A stretch of DNA of 64,000 nt from NCBI RefSeq assembly GCF_030373445.1, contig NZ_JAUCYU010000001.1, positions 496,001 to 560,000 of the forward strand, read 5' to 3'. Position 1 is the stretch's first letter; each line of letters begins with the position of its first letter. This stretch comes from Roseovarius sp. Its GTDB lineage: Bacteria; Pseudomonadota; Alphaproteobacteria; Rhodobacterales; Rhodobacteraceae. The position numbers and the translations under genes were made by a program. Under the pieces are notes generated by a model. That model was not told the origin of the DNA and ran no database searches. It saw only the letters and a program-made list of their open reading frames with translations. Positions 30,733-40,327 of this stretch are shown here, one piece after another.

Positions 30733-31884
30733 TCAGTCGGCCTCGAGCGCCTCGAGCCGGGCGGTGAGCCGCGCGATCACCTGTTCCTGTGCGTCGATCC
30801 GGGCCGTTTCGTCTTCGAGCCGTTCGATCTTGCCGTGAAGGGTTTCGATATAGATATGGGCGTGTTCCAGTTCGTTCAGGATCGCGCCCATCTTCTCGGG
30901 GAGGTTCACCGGCGCGCCGGGCACAGTGGGGCCGATGGCGGGGAGGTGCCCCTTGTCCCACATCAGGGCGGCGTGTTCGGTGACCGAAAGGCGCTCGAAG
31001 GAGGGATCGAACACCGCGTCGCAGCCGCTGTCGCAGGCGGGCCCGCCAGTGGTGAGCGTGCCGTCGAGGGTCATGTCGCCATCGGCGTTCAGGCGCATCT
31101 CGGGGCCGTCGCCGTCGACGATGTTGTAACGGAACTCGCCGGTGCCGAGCGGGCCTTGGGTAAAGACGACGTCGACGGACCGGTTGATGGCGGCCTCGGT
31201 TGCGGTGAGGCGGAAGAAGCTGAAGCTTTCATCGTCGCTGACCTCGAGCGGGGCGTCGGGGGAGCGGGTTCCAAGCCCGGTATACCCGTTCGAGGCGATG
31301 TATAACGCGCCGTTCGGTGCGGCTGTCCGGATCTCGAAGGGGATGTTCATCGCCTGGGGGTCATAGACGTAGAAGCCGACCGAGTTGCCGTTCAGATCCC
31401 ACGCATAGGGGGACATGTCGGTGTCCTCGAGCCGGATGCCGGCGGTGGAACCGCCGGAAATATGCAGGTTCTGCTGAGGCAAAGAGGTGCCAAGCCCGAC
31501 CTGCCCGAGGTTGTCGAGGTAGATGGCGTTGTCGGGCGCATAGGGGGACAGGTACAGGAGATGTGCCGCGGTCTGGGGATTCCGGATCGCAAGGAAATCA
31601 TCTGCCGACGCAAAGCTGCTTCCGGTTACGATTTCCCAGTCGACCGTGGGGAATCCGGCGGTCGAGGTATCTTCGAAATAGATGCCGGGCTGCGTCTGCT
31701 TGATGACAATCCCGTATTGGGGAGCGGGGTCTTCCGTGTCGGTACAGTCGGTGCCGACACAAAGCTGGCCGTCGATGCTGTGGTCGCCGGAGAGAAGGGT
31801 CTGGGCCTGCGGGGCGGTCGCGGCGAGCAGCAGCATGGTTGCGGCGGTGAGGGACAGGGATATGCAGGAAAGCGGTCGGGGCAT
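30733..31884 (-). CDS. Secreted fibre-like protein with C-terminal coiled coil
   Basis: 383 residues. Signal peptide MPRPLSCISLSLTAATMLLLAATAPQAQ. Two phage-tail-fibre/autotransporter-like turns of the form GLGTxxPxxxLxxSG (VGLGTSLPQQNLHISGG and TGLGTRSPDAPLEVSDD). Four Cys pair up in CVGTDCTD and CDSGCD. The C-terminal 60 residues are a heptad coiled coil (EKMGAILNELEHAHIYIETLHGKIERLEDETARIDAQEQVIARLTARLEALEAD). This layout resembles trimeric fibres that end in an S74-type chaperone, but no S74 domain is evident. Probably a surface or extracellular oligomer. Confidence 0.6.
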   Translation of the reverse strand: MPRPLSCISLSLTAATMLLLAATAPQAQTLLSGDHSIDGQLCVGTDCTDTEDPAPQYGIVIKQTQPGIYFEDTSTAGFPTVDWEIVTGSSFASADDFLAIRNPQTAAHLLYLSPYAPDNAIYLDNLGQVGLGTSLPQQNLHISGGSTAGIRLEDTDMSPYAWDLNGNSVGFYVYDPQAMNIPFEIRTAAPNGALYIASNGYTGLGTRSPDAPLEVSDDESFSFFRLTATEAAINRSVDVVFTQGPLGTGEFRYNIVDGDGPEMRLNADGDMTLDGTLTTGGPACDSGCDAVFDPSFERLSVTEHAALMWDKGHLPAIGPTVPGAPVNLPEKMGAILNELEHAHIYIETLHGKIERLEDETARIDAQEQVIARLTARLEALEAD

Positions 31885-31894
31885 GGCGGACTCC

Positions 31895-31926
31895 TTTGTT
31901 TACAATGTTGTTTGTTTACAATGTCG
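31895..31926 (-). promoter_or_regulatory. Two 16-bp direct repeats upstream of the fibre-like gene
   Basis: TTTGTTTACAATGTTG (31895-31910) and TTTGTTTACAATGTCG (31911-31926) are tandem and differ at one base. They lie directly before the AAAGGAG ribosome site of the gene starting at 31884, in an AT-rich stretch. Possible binding site for the winged-helix regulator encoded immediately upstream. This is inference from position. Confidence 0.5.
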
Positions 31927-32047
31927 TTTGGCACGGGTCGGCGCGGGCGGCGCCGTTATGCGAAAGGGCTATCTTTTTAATTCAACAGGAAATGATCGTG
32001 CCCCCGCGTGTCAATGCCACCGGGAGGGGATATCGCGCAGGCAGTCG

Positions 32048-32755
32048 TCAGATCACCCGGATCACGTCCTTGTCGATGGCCAGCATGTAGCCGCGGCGGG
32101 CGATGTTCTTGACCAGCAGCTCCGAGATCATCTGGTTGCCCAGCGTGTCGCGCAGGCGCTTGATCCGGGTGGCGCCGGCGGCTTCCTCGCAGTCCTCCTT
32201 GGAGCGGCCGGAGATGACCGACTCGATCTCGGCCCCGGTCAGCACGTCGTCGTCCATCCTTGCCTCGGCCAGCACGGCGAGGGTTTCCATCGCCGCTTCG
32301 GTCAGCTTGAAGCCCATGTTGTTGAGGTAGACGGTGTTCTCGTCCCGGCTGATGAGGAGCGAGCTGACCTGGATGCCCGAGCGCTCGATCTGGGCCATGC
32401 GGCGGTTGAGCGCCACCAGCATGACGAGGAAGACGAGCGCCGCGATCAGCAGCGCCGTGGCGAAGACCAGCAGCACGAAGATGACAATGCGGTAACTGGT
32501 CAGCGTTTCGGAAAAGGCGGTGCCAGACAGGGCAAGGATTTCCAGCAGCTTGATCTCGGCCTCGGCCGTCAGCGCGTCGTTCTCGACGAAGATGCGCTCG
32601 ACGCGGGCGTTGAAGGCATTGCCGTCGGGAAGGGTCAGGAACAGGAAGACGGCGGTCAGCGTCAGGATCAGCACGATGGCGATCACCCCGCCGAGGACCA
32701 CACGGCTGCCAGAGCGGCGGGCGTCCGCGGCCAATCCTGTATCGTCTGTCACCAC
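32048..32755 (-). CDS. Membrane-anchored OmpR-type winged-helix regulator
   Basis: 235 residues from a GTG at 32755 (GGAGG site). Two membrane segments (about 20-42 and 93-115) enclose a periplasmic loop of about 50 residues. The cytoplasmic C-terminal part reads like a Trans_reg_C winged helix: YLNNMGFKLTEAAMETLAVLAEA, LTGAEIESVISG, ATRIKRLRDTLGNQ, VKNIARRGYMLAI. ToxR/CadC proteins have the DNA-binding domain first and one membrane helix; here the order is reversed. It precedes the fibre-like gene on the same strand. Function inferred. Confidence 0.65.
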   Translation of the reverse strand: MVTDDTGLAADARRSGSRVVLGGVIAIVLILTLTAVFLFLTLPDGNAFNARVERIFVENDALTAEAEIKLLEILALSGTAFSETLTSYRIVIFVLLVFATALLIAALVFLVMLVALNRRMAQIERSGIQVSSLLISRDENTVYLNNMGFKLTEAAMETLAVLAEARMDDDVLTGAEIESVISGRSKEDCEEAAGATRIKRLRDTLGNQMISELLVKNIARRGYMLAIDKDVIRVI

Positions 32756-32795
32756 CGGCGCCCCTCCCTCGTCACCTCACGTCTACCCTTTACCG

Positions 32796-33038
32796 TCACT
32801 GCTGACGCACCGACAGAATCTTCAGAAGGGTCAGCCCCTTGCCGGCAAGGATTGGCCGAAGCTGGGCCTGGGCGGTTGCGGCATTGCATGGGCCGGGCAC
32901 GACGGCTACCTCGTAGAAGAGTTCGAGCGGGTTATCGCGCTTCGCCTTGTACTCGACGGTGCAGGCGGCCTGGGCCGATGCGGCGGCAGACAGCGCGAGA
33001 CCTGCGGCGAGCAGGATTATGGTGAATGTTCGTTTCAT
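32796..33038 (-). CDS. Small exported protein, unknown function
   Basis: 80 residues. Clear signal peptide (MKRTFTIILLAAGLALSAAASAQA, cleavage at AQA-A). The mature part is about 56 residues with two cysteines (ACTVEYKAKRDNPLELFYEVAVVPGPCNAATAQAQLRPILAGKGLTLLKILSVRQQ) that could form one disulfide. Periplasmic. It ends 40 bases before the membrane winged-helix regulator gene begins, on the same strand, so may be cotranscribed. No family recognised. Confidence 0.6.
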   Translation of the reverse strand: MKRTFTIILLAAGLALSAAASAQAACTVEYKAKRDNPLELFYEVAVVPGPCNAATAQAQLRPILAGKGLTLLKILSVRQQ

Positions 33039-33237
33039 GGCGCCAACATGCGCCGAAGCTTGCGGCTATTCAATAACCGCCTGCGCGAGATGGGCTTTTC
33101 GGGCCCTGTTATCTGATAACAGCGTGGCGATATTGCCTGTCAGAGGGGCGTTGGCGCAGTCTTTCGGTATGACCGGTGTCACAGGATCCGCCCGATTGCC
33201 GGACATTATGGTAACCCCTGCCTGAAAGGAGGCCCCG

Positions 33238-33609
33238 ATGCCCTTCAAACGCTTCATCACCTCGATCATGGCCGCCGCCATGGCGCTGACGGTGCTGTCA
33301 TCCGCGCCGGCGCGCGCGGATAACGACACCGCCAAGATCATCGCCGGCGCCGCCGCGCTGGCGATCATCGGCATGGCGATCTCGGAGGCCAATGACAACG
33401 ACAACTATTACGTCTCGCGTCACGGCTATAATCCGTACCGCGCCCAGCAATATCGGCAGCACAACCGCTGGGTCCAGCAGCAGCGCCTGCGCCAGCACAA
33501 TCGCTGGGTCCAGCAGCAGCGGTACCAGCAGCACCAGTACCGCAAGCATCACCGGCACCATGGCCATACCCATCATGGCCACCGGCATAACGGTCATCGC
33601 AACTGGTGA
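33238..33609 (+). CDS. Histidine-rich exported protein with an internal duplication
   Basis: 123 residues behind an AAAGGAGG site. Signal peptide (MPFKRFITSIMAAAMALTVLSSAPARA). Then a hydrophobic glycine-zipper-like stretch (IIAGAAALAIIGMAI). The tail is Gln/Arg/His-rich, with a 12-residue unit QHNRWVQQQR.. repeated twice in tandem (36-bp DNA repeat at 33457-33528), and the end is very rich in His (HHRHHGHTHHGHRHNGHRN). The tail could bind Ni, Zn or Cu in the periplasm. No family assigned. Confidence 0.6.
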   Translation: MPFKRFITSIMAAAMALTVLSSAPARADNDTAKIIAGAAALAIIGMAISEANDNDNYYVSRHGYNPYRAQQYRQHNRWVQQQRLRQHNRWVQQQRYQQHQYRKHHRHHGHTHHGHRHNGHRNW

Positions 33610-33651
33610 TTACGGTAACCAGTACTCACGTTGTCCCGTGAGCAGGTGGGA

Positions 33652-33680
33652 GGGGAGGGCTTCGGCCCTCCTCTTTCTTT
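33652..33680 (+). terminator. Rho-independent terminator after His-rich gene
   Basis: GAGGGC-TTCG-GCCCTC stem with a stable tetraloop, extended by outer pairs, then CTCTTTCTTT. About 45 bases after the stop at 33609. A second hairpin (CTCACG/CGTGAG) precedes it at 33625-33642. Confidence 0.7.
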
Positions 33681-33756
33681 CCGGGCCGCCAGCCTGGCCT
33701 GGACGCGCGAGACAGGCGGCCTTTGCATTTTTTGCGCCAACATGCTTTCTGCCGGT

Positions 33757-34387
33757 ATGGACGGACCCGATTACACCATGGAGCTCGAGTTGCTGGGCCA
33801 GGGCGCGCTGCGCGTGGCCGGGGTCGACGAGGTGGGGCGCGGGCCGCTGGCGGGGCCGGTGACCGCCTGTGCCGTGGTGCTGGAGCGGGATTGCATTCCA
33901 GAGGGGCTCGACGATTCCAAGAAGCTGACCGCGCAACGGCGGGCCGAGCTGCACGACCAGATCATGGCCTGTGCCGAGGTGTCGGTGGCCCATGCCAGCG
34001 TCGAGGAGATCGACGAGATCAACATCCTGCGCGCCGCGCACCTGGCGATGGAGCGGGCGCTGGCGGGGCTGAGCAGGCCGGCCTGCATGGCGCTGATCGA
34101 CGGCAACATGATTCCCCGAAACTGCGCCGGGCCGGCACGGGCAGTGATCAAGGGCGACAGCCTGTCTGCGTCGATCGCTGCCGCGTCGATTGTGGCGAAA
34201 ATCAGGCGCGATCGCATCATGTGGGATTTGGCGCAACAGTTTCCGGGATACGGCTGGGAGACCAACGCGGGCTATGGCTCGAAAAGCCACATGGCCGCGC
34301 TTCAAAATCTCGGTGTGACCCCACACCATAGGCGTTCGTTCAAACCGGTACACAATATCTTGTATCAAGTTAAATCATTAACCTCCT

Positions 34388-34389
<2 letters not shown>
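33757..34389 (+). CDS. rnhB: Ribonuclease HII
   Basis: 210 residues from the ATG at 33757; an in-frame ATG at 33742 is also possible, and neither has a strong ribosome site. Endonuclease that removes ribonucleotides from DNA-RNA hybrids. Conserved acidic core: VAGVDEVGRGPLAGPVTACAV at the N-terminus, LDDSKKLTAQRR, ALIDGN, then KGDSLSASIAAASIVAKIRRDR and TNAGYGSKSH. It is followed by ccrM on the same strand. Confidence 0.94.
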
Positions 34390-35595
<1,206 letters not shown>

Positions 35596-35661
35596 AGACC
35601 CCACCGAAATCAGAAGAACACCGCCGGTGCCTGTGGCCTGACATTGCAGGCACTCAACTGT

Positions 35662-35691
35662 GCCCCCGCCTTTGCTGGCGGGGGCTTTTTT
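35662..35691 (+). terminator. Rho-independent terminator of ccrM
   Basis: Perfect 9-bp stem GCCCCCGCC/GGCGGGGGC around TTTGCT, followed by six T. 67 bases after the ccrM stop. Confidence 0.9.
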
Positions 35692-35807
35692 CGGCGGTGC
35701 GATACCGCGGCGGGCAAGGGGCGCTTTCCGGCCCGGTGTTCCCCCAGCGACGCCACATGTCGGAAACGCGGGCGCAGGCCCGTGGCGCACCGTGACAAAG
35801 CGGGGGC

Positions 35808-37073
35808 ATGAGACGCGCCCTGATCGACAACTGGGCCCTGTTCCTGGGCATGCTGTTCCTGATGGTGGGGAACGGGATGCTGGTGACGTTGCTGACCATC
35901 AGGGGCAGCCTGCTGGGGTTCACCGAACTCGAGATCTCGCTGATGCAGGCGTGCTATCCGCTGGGGGCGCTGGCGGGGACGATCCTGACGCCGCGGCTGA
36001 TCGAGAAGGTGGGGCACATCCGGGTGTTCTCGGCGCTGGCCTCGATGGTGTCGGTGGCGGCGATCGCGCACCTGCTTACCAGTGATCCGGTGAGCTGGGG
36101 GCTGATGCGGCTTCTGGCGGGGGCGTGTTTTCCGGGGCTCTACGTGATCACCGAAAGCTGGCTGAACGCCAAGGCGGAGAACCGTATCCGGGCACAGGTG
36201 CTGTCGGTCTATTTCATCATCCAGTCGGCGGGCCCGGCGCTGGGCACCGCGATGGTCGCCCTGCCCGACCCGCGCGGCAACCTGCTCTTCGGCCTCTGTT
36301 CGATCCTCTTGTCGGTGGCGATCGTGCCGCTTCTGCTGTCGAACAACCGGGCGCCGGAATACACCGCCCCCGACCGGATGCCGGTCAGGCGGCTCTACAA
36401 GGTCTCGCCGATGGCGGTGCTGGGCATCGTCATCATGGGCGCGGGCGTGGTGGCGTGGTTCATCTCGCTGCCGCTCTACGCGCTCCAGAACGGGTTTTCC
36501 GAGGCGCAGGCCTCCTTCGCGCTGGTGGTGGCGATGGTGGCGGCGGCTGTGTCGCAATACCCGCTGGGCTGGATCTCGGACCAGACCGACCGGCGCTACG
36601 TTGTGATCGGCATGGCGGCCGTGTCGGTGGTGGCGGCGCTGTGGATGGCGCTGGACACCCGGCCGATGTCGATCCTGGTGGGTTTCGCGGTGATCGGGGC
36701 GGTGACCCTGCCGGTCTATTCCATCCTTGCCGCCCATGCCAACGATCAGCTCAGCCCCGGGCAGGTGGTGCCCGCCGCCGGGACGATGGCGTTCCTGCTG
36801 CAATTCGGGCAGGTGTTCGGGATGCTGATCGGGCCGAACACGCTGAAGCTGTTCGATGGGCGCGGGCTGCCCTTGATGCTGGCGGTGGTGGGCGTGGCCA
36901 CGGTGCTGCTGGCGGTGACGCGGCGGGTGCGCTCCGACGCGCCCGAGGAGACCGGCGAGGTCAGGCCGACGGGCGTCATCGGCATTGCCCAGCCCGGCCT
37001 GTTGCAGGCCGAGGTCTATGCCGAGGAGGATGCGGCGCCGCAGCCGGAAAGCGATGAATCTTCGCACAGTTAG
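35808..37073 (+). CDS. MFS transporter (paralogue of the one at 46449-47741)
   Basis: 421 residues, about 12 membrane helices. Starts IDNWALFLGMLFLMVGNGMLVTLLTIRGSLLGFTELEISL, and the MFS loop signature appears as GWISDQTDRRYVVI. It has the YcaD-like layout: RLLAGACFPGLYVITESWLNAKAENRIRAQVLS. It closely parallels the second MFS protein of this window in the N-terminal half, so the two are paralogues. It precedes dgcN by 141 bp and could import its substrate, but this is not shown. Confidence 0.82.
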   Translation: MRRALIDNWALFLGMLFLMVGNGMLVTLLTIRGSLLGFTELEISLMQACYPLGALAGTILTPRLIEKVGHIRVFSALASMVSVAAIAHLLTSDPVSWGLMRLLAGACFPGLYVITESWLNAKAENRIRAQVLSVYFIIQSAGPALGTAMVALPDPRGNLLFGLCSILLSVAIVPLLLSNNRAPEYTAPDRMPVRRLYKVSPMAVLGIVIMGAGVVAWFISLPLYALQNGFSEAQASFALVVAMVAAAVSQYPLGWISDQTDRRYVVIGMAAVSVVAALWMALDTRPMSILVGFAVIGAVTLPVYSILAAHANDQLSPGQVVPAAGTMAFLLQFGQVFGMLIGPNTLKLFDGRGLPLMLAVVGVATVLLAVTRRVRSDAPEETGEVRPTGVIGIAQPGLLQAEVYAEEDAAPQPESDESSHS

Positions 37074-37214
37074 CCGATAGTTCGAACAATCTTGCGCTGA
37101 TTCCCGGCTACGCTGCCGAATCAAAGAGGACATCGCGGCGGTCTCATAGGAAACTGCCGCAAAACTGATTCCCGCCGGGGCGCTGCCTGCCGCCGGCCGA
37201 CAAGGAGATGCGCG

Positions 37215-38216
37215 ATGATCGAGACCCCCTACCTGCTCTTCCTGGGCGATGCGCCCGACATGCTGGCCGCGAAGGTGGCGATCGGCATCCGCGACTGGCG
37301 CCCTGAGCACGCGGTTGGTCAGTTCCGGCTTGAGGGCTGCGGCGCCAACCTCGGCCTGACCGACATGACGCTGGCCGAGGCGAAGGACGCCGGCGCCAAG
37401 ACGCTGGTGATCGGCGTGGCGAACCGCGGCGGGGTGATCTCGCAGGAGTGGAAGAAGGTGCTGGTCACCGCGCTCGAGGAAGGGTTCGACCTGGCCTCGG
37501 GGCTGCACAACCTGCTGCGTGACGAGCCCGACCTGGTGGCCGTGGCCGAGGCGACGGGGCGCAAGCTGCACGACGTGCGGGTGCCTTCGGTCAAGTACCC
37601 CATCGCCGACGGCAAGAAGCGCAGCGGCAAGCGTTGCCTCGCCGTGGGCACCGACTGTTCGGTGGGCAAGATGTACACGGCGATGGCGATGGAGCGCGAC
37701 ATGCAGGAGCGCGGCATGAAGGCCACGTTCCGCGCCACCGGGCAGACCGGTATCCTGATCACCGGCGACGGCGTGCCGCTCGATGCCGTGATCGCCGATT
37801 TCATGGCCGGTTCGGTCGAGTACCTGACACCGGACAATGACGACGACCACTGGGACCTGATCGAGGGCCAGGGCTCGCTGTTCCATGTCAGCTATTCCGG
37901 CGTGACCATGGCGCTTGTGCATGGCGGCCAGCCCGACGCGCTGATCCTGTGCCACGAGCCGACGCGGGCGCATATGCGCGGCCTGCCCGACTACCAGTTG
38001 CCGAGCCTGCAGCAGCTTCGCGATACCGCCCTGCCGCTGGCTCGGGTCGCCAATGCCGCCTGCCAGGTGGTGGGCGTGTCGGTGAACACCCAGCACATGG
38101 GCGAGGACGAGGCGAAGGCCTATCTCGCCAAGGTCGAGGAAGAGATGGGCCTTCCGGCGACCGACCCCTACCGTTTCGGGTCGGGCAAGCTGGTCGACGC
38201 GCTGGCGGCGATCTGA
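37215..38216 (+). CDS. dgcN: D-glutamate N-acetyltransferase DgcN (DUF1611)
   Basis: 333 residues. DUF1611 architecture: an N-terminal Rossmann-like part (LLFLGDAPDMLAAKVAIGIRDW.., GCGANLGLTDMTLAEAKDAGAKTLVIGVANRGG) and a P-loop-like C-terminal part (GTDCSVGKMYTAMAMERDMQERG, RATGQTGILITGDGVPLDAVIADF, EGQGSLFHVSYSGVTMALVHG). In marine bacteria this family acetylates D-glutamate as the first step of its conversion to L-glutamate. The DgcA-type racemase gene directly downstream supports the assignment. Confidence 0.83.
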   Translation: MIETPYLLFLGDAPDMLAAKVAIGIRDWRPEHAVGQFRLEGCGANLGLTDMTLAEAKDAGAKTLVIGVANRGGVISQEWKKVLVTALEEGFDLASGLHNLLRDEPDLVAVAEATGRKLHDVRVPSVKYPIADGKKRSGKRCLAVGTDCSVGKMYTAMAMERDMQERGMKATFRATGQTGILITGDGVPLDAVIADFMAGSVEYLTPDNDDDHWDLIEGQGSLFHVSYSGVTMALVHGGQPDALILCHEPTRAHMRGLPDYQLPSLQQLRDTALPLARVANAACQVVGVSVNTQHMGEDEAKAYLAKVEEEMGLPATDPYRFGSGKLVDALAAI

Positions 38217-38230
38217 AACACATGCCACGC

Positions 38231-38292
38231 GCCCCGGGCCTGACCCGGGGCCTCTGGCCAGAAACGGGGAGGTCCCGGATCAAGTCCGGGAC
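38231..38292. repeat. Double-palindrome GC-rich repeat, copy 2 (inside the dgc operon)
   Basis: First palindrome has arms GCCCCGGG/CCCGGGGC (38231-38251). The second has arms GTCCCGGA/TCCGGGAC around TCAAG (38272-38292). Same order and CCTCTGGCC spacer start as the copy at 18542. It fills the gap between the dgcN stop and dgcA start. Confidence 0.85.
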
Positions 38293-38300
38293 GGGATGAC

Positions 38301-39266
38301 ATGGAACTGACGGTAACGCGCGACGTATTCAAGCTGGCGCAGGTCTTCACCATCAGCCGTGGCTCGCGGACCGAGGCGCAGGTGCTGACGGTGCGGATCA
38401 GCCAGGACGGCGTGACGGGCTGGGGCGAATGCGTGCCCTACGCGCGCTACGACGAGACGCTCGACAGCGTGACGGCCGAGATCGAGGGGCTTCCGGCGGA
38501 GTTCGACCGCGAGGCGCTTTATGACCTGCTTTCGGCGGGGGCGGCGAGGAACGCGGTGGATTGCGCGCTTTGGGACCTCGAGGCGAAACAGGCCGGCGTA
38601 CGGGCGTGGGAGTTGGCCGGGCTCGGCGCGCCGGGGCCGGAGGTGACGGCCTATACCCTGTCGCTCGACGAGCCCGAGAAGATGCGGGCGCAGGCCGCGA
38701 AACACGCGCACCGCCCGCTTCTGAAGATCAAGCTGGGCACCCCCGACGACATGGCGCGGCTGGAAGCCGTGCGCGCCGGTGCGCCCAAGTCGAAGATCAT
38801 CGTCGACGCCAACGAGGGGTGGAGCGCCGAGGTCTATGCCGACCTCGCCCCGCACCTGGTGCGGCTGGGCGTGGCGCTGGTGGAACAACCGGTGCCGGCG
38901 TCGGAGGATGACGCCCTGCTGGGAATGGAGCGGCCCGTGCCGGTCTGTGCGGACGAGAGCTGTCACGACCGGGGAAGCCTGCCGGGGCTGAAGGGCAAGT
39001 ATGACGTGGTCAACATCAAGCTGGACAAGACCGGCGGCCTGACCGAGGCGCTGGCACTGCGGCAGGCGGCGCGGGAAGTGGGCTATGACATCATGGTCGG
39101 CTGCATGATCGGATCGAGCCTTGCCATGGCGCCCGCCGTGCTGGTGGCGCAGGGGGCGGTGGTGACTGATCTCGACGGCCCGCTTCTGCTGGCGGAAGAC
39201 CGGGAGGAACCGCTGACTTTCGACGAGGCGGGCGTGCATCCGCCGTCGGCGGCGCTCTGGGGCTGA
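38301..39266 (+). CDS. dgcA: N-acetyl-D-glutamate racemase DgcA (enolase superfamily)
   Basis: 321 residues. Muconate-lactonising subgroup of the enolase superfamily: N-terminal capping domain (ISRGSRTEAQVLTVRISQDGVTGWGECVPYARYDETLDSV), then the barrel. The barrel carries the acid/base lysine motif LLKIKLG, metal ligands in DANEGW, VEQPVP and CADES, and the second lysine in VVNIKLDKTGG. It would invert N-acetyl-D-glutamate to the L form. Its closest alternative is an L-Ala-D/L-Glu epimerase of muropeptide recycling. Context with dgcN favours DgcA. Confidence 0.83.
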   Translation: MELTVTRDVFKLAQVFTISRGSRTEAQVLTVRISQDGVTGWGECVPYARYDETLDSVTAEIEGLPAEFDREALYDLLSAGAARNAVDCALWDLEAKQAGVRAWELAGLGAPGPEVTAYTLSLDEPEKMRAQAAKHAHRPLLKIKLGTPDDMARLEAVRAGAPKSKIIVDANEGWSAEVYADLAPHLVRLGVALVEQPVPASEDDALLGMERPVPVCADESCHDRGSLPGLKGKYDVVNIKLDKTGGLTEALALRQAAREVGYDIMVGCMIGSSLAMAPAVLVAQGAVVTDLDGPLLLAEDREEPLTFDEAGVHPPSAALWG

Positions 39267-39291
39267 GGCGGATACGGGGGCGCGCAGAGTT

Positions 39292-40257
39292 ATGTCGGTT
39301 CTGCCTGCCATCCTTTTGCAGATCGTGGCGCCGCTGGCATTGATCCTTTGGCTTGTGCTGTGGCCGCCGAACAGCGTGGCGGGCTGGCTGGCGCGGTTGG
39401 TGGGCGTCGGTGCGGCCGTCTGGGCAATCGCGCGGATCGCGCAATGGGCAGTGACGGGCTGGTGGATGCCGCTGGTGCTGGGGGCGCTGTTCGTCGTAGC
39501 CGCGTTGGTGAGCCTTTGGCGCGGAGCGCTGAAGGGGCGGCCGGTGTGGCCCAGGGGAATTGCCGGGCGTGCCGGGTTGGGCGTTTCGCTTGTTCTGGTG
39601 GTGACGGGCGGCTGGGTTGCGGCGCAGCTGATGAACGCGCGGCAGGTGCCTGAGGGTTTGGAGGCCGCCGGGATTTCCAGCCCGTTCGGGCCGGGGCGCT
39701 ACCTTGTGGCGCATGGCGGCCATGCCCCCCTGTTCAACGCCCATATGCGGACGCTCGACAAGAGCGTTCCGCGATATCGCGACTGGCGCGGGCAGTCCTA
39801 CGCGGTGGATGTCTTCGGAATTGGCCCCGGCGGGCGGCGGGCCGATGGGCTTCGGCCGGAAGACCCGGCGCGTTATGCGATCTTCGGGGCGGCGCTGCGG
39901 GCGCCCTGCACCGGCGAGGTTCTGGCGGTCGAGAACGACAGGCCCGACCTGCCGGTGCCGGAGATGGACAGCGACAACAAGCTGGGCAATTACGTGATGC
40001 TGGCCTGTGACGGGGCGGTGATCGTGATGGCGCATTTGCGGCAGGGCAGCCTGCGCGTCGCGCCCGGCGACAGAATCGAATCCGGGGCGGCGCTGGCGGA
40101 GGTTGGCAACTCGGGCCAGACGATGGAGCCGCACCTCCATATTCACGCCCAGCGACCGGCAGCGCCCGGTTCGGCACCGATTTCCGGCGCGCCGTTGCCG
40201 CTACTGATCGGCGGCGCGGTGCGGATACGCGGAGACATGATAAAGGGCGGCGCATGA
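39292..40257 (+). CDS. M23-family (LytM-like) membrane metallopeptidase
   Basis: 321 residues. Three or four N-terminal membrane helices (to about residue 108) precede a LytM-like domain. It includes GQSYAVDVFGIGPGG, APCTGEVLAVENDRPDLPVPEMDSDNKLGNYVMLACDGAVIVMAHLRQGSLRVAPGDRIESGAALAEVGNSG and EPHLHIHAQR. The C-terminal HxH and the Asp strand are present. The usual first histidine of the HxxxD motif appears as Ser or Gln (QSYAVD), so activity is uncertain. It sits 25 bp after dgcA, apparently in the same operon. It suggests release of D-amino acids from peptidoglycan. Confidence 0.75.
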   Translation: MSVLPAILLQIVAPLALILWLVLWPPNSVAGWLARLVGVGAAVWAIARIAQWAVTGWWMPLVLGALFVVAALVSLWRGALKGRPVWPRGIAGRAGLGVSLVLVVTGGWVAAQLMNARQVPEGLEAAGISSPFGPGRYLVAHGGHAPLFNAHMRTLDKSVPRYRDWRGQSYAVDVFGIGPGGRRADGLRPEDPARYAIFGAALRAPCTGEVLAVENDRPDLPVPEMDSDNKLGNYVMLACDGAVIVMAHLRQGSLRVAPGDRIESGAALAEVGNSGQTMEPHLHIHAQRPAAPGSAPISGAPLPLLIGGAVRIRGDMIKGGA

Positions 40258-40327
40258 CCGGTGGCGAGAGGCTTGACCCGGGATGCGGATCGTCGGAAGA
40301 GGCTATAAAACGAAAGGACCAGACCCC

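Noticed and set aside
30733..31884. Prophage tail fibre
   Set aside because: The GLGT..P repeats recall tail fibres, but there is a signal peptide and no phage gene of any kind around it.
34368..34385. CtrA box (TTAA-N7-TTAA) upstream of ccrM
   Set aside because: Two TTAA motifs are present but the gap is 4 bp, not 7, so it does not match the CtrA consensus.
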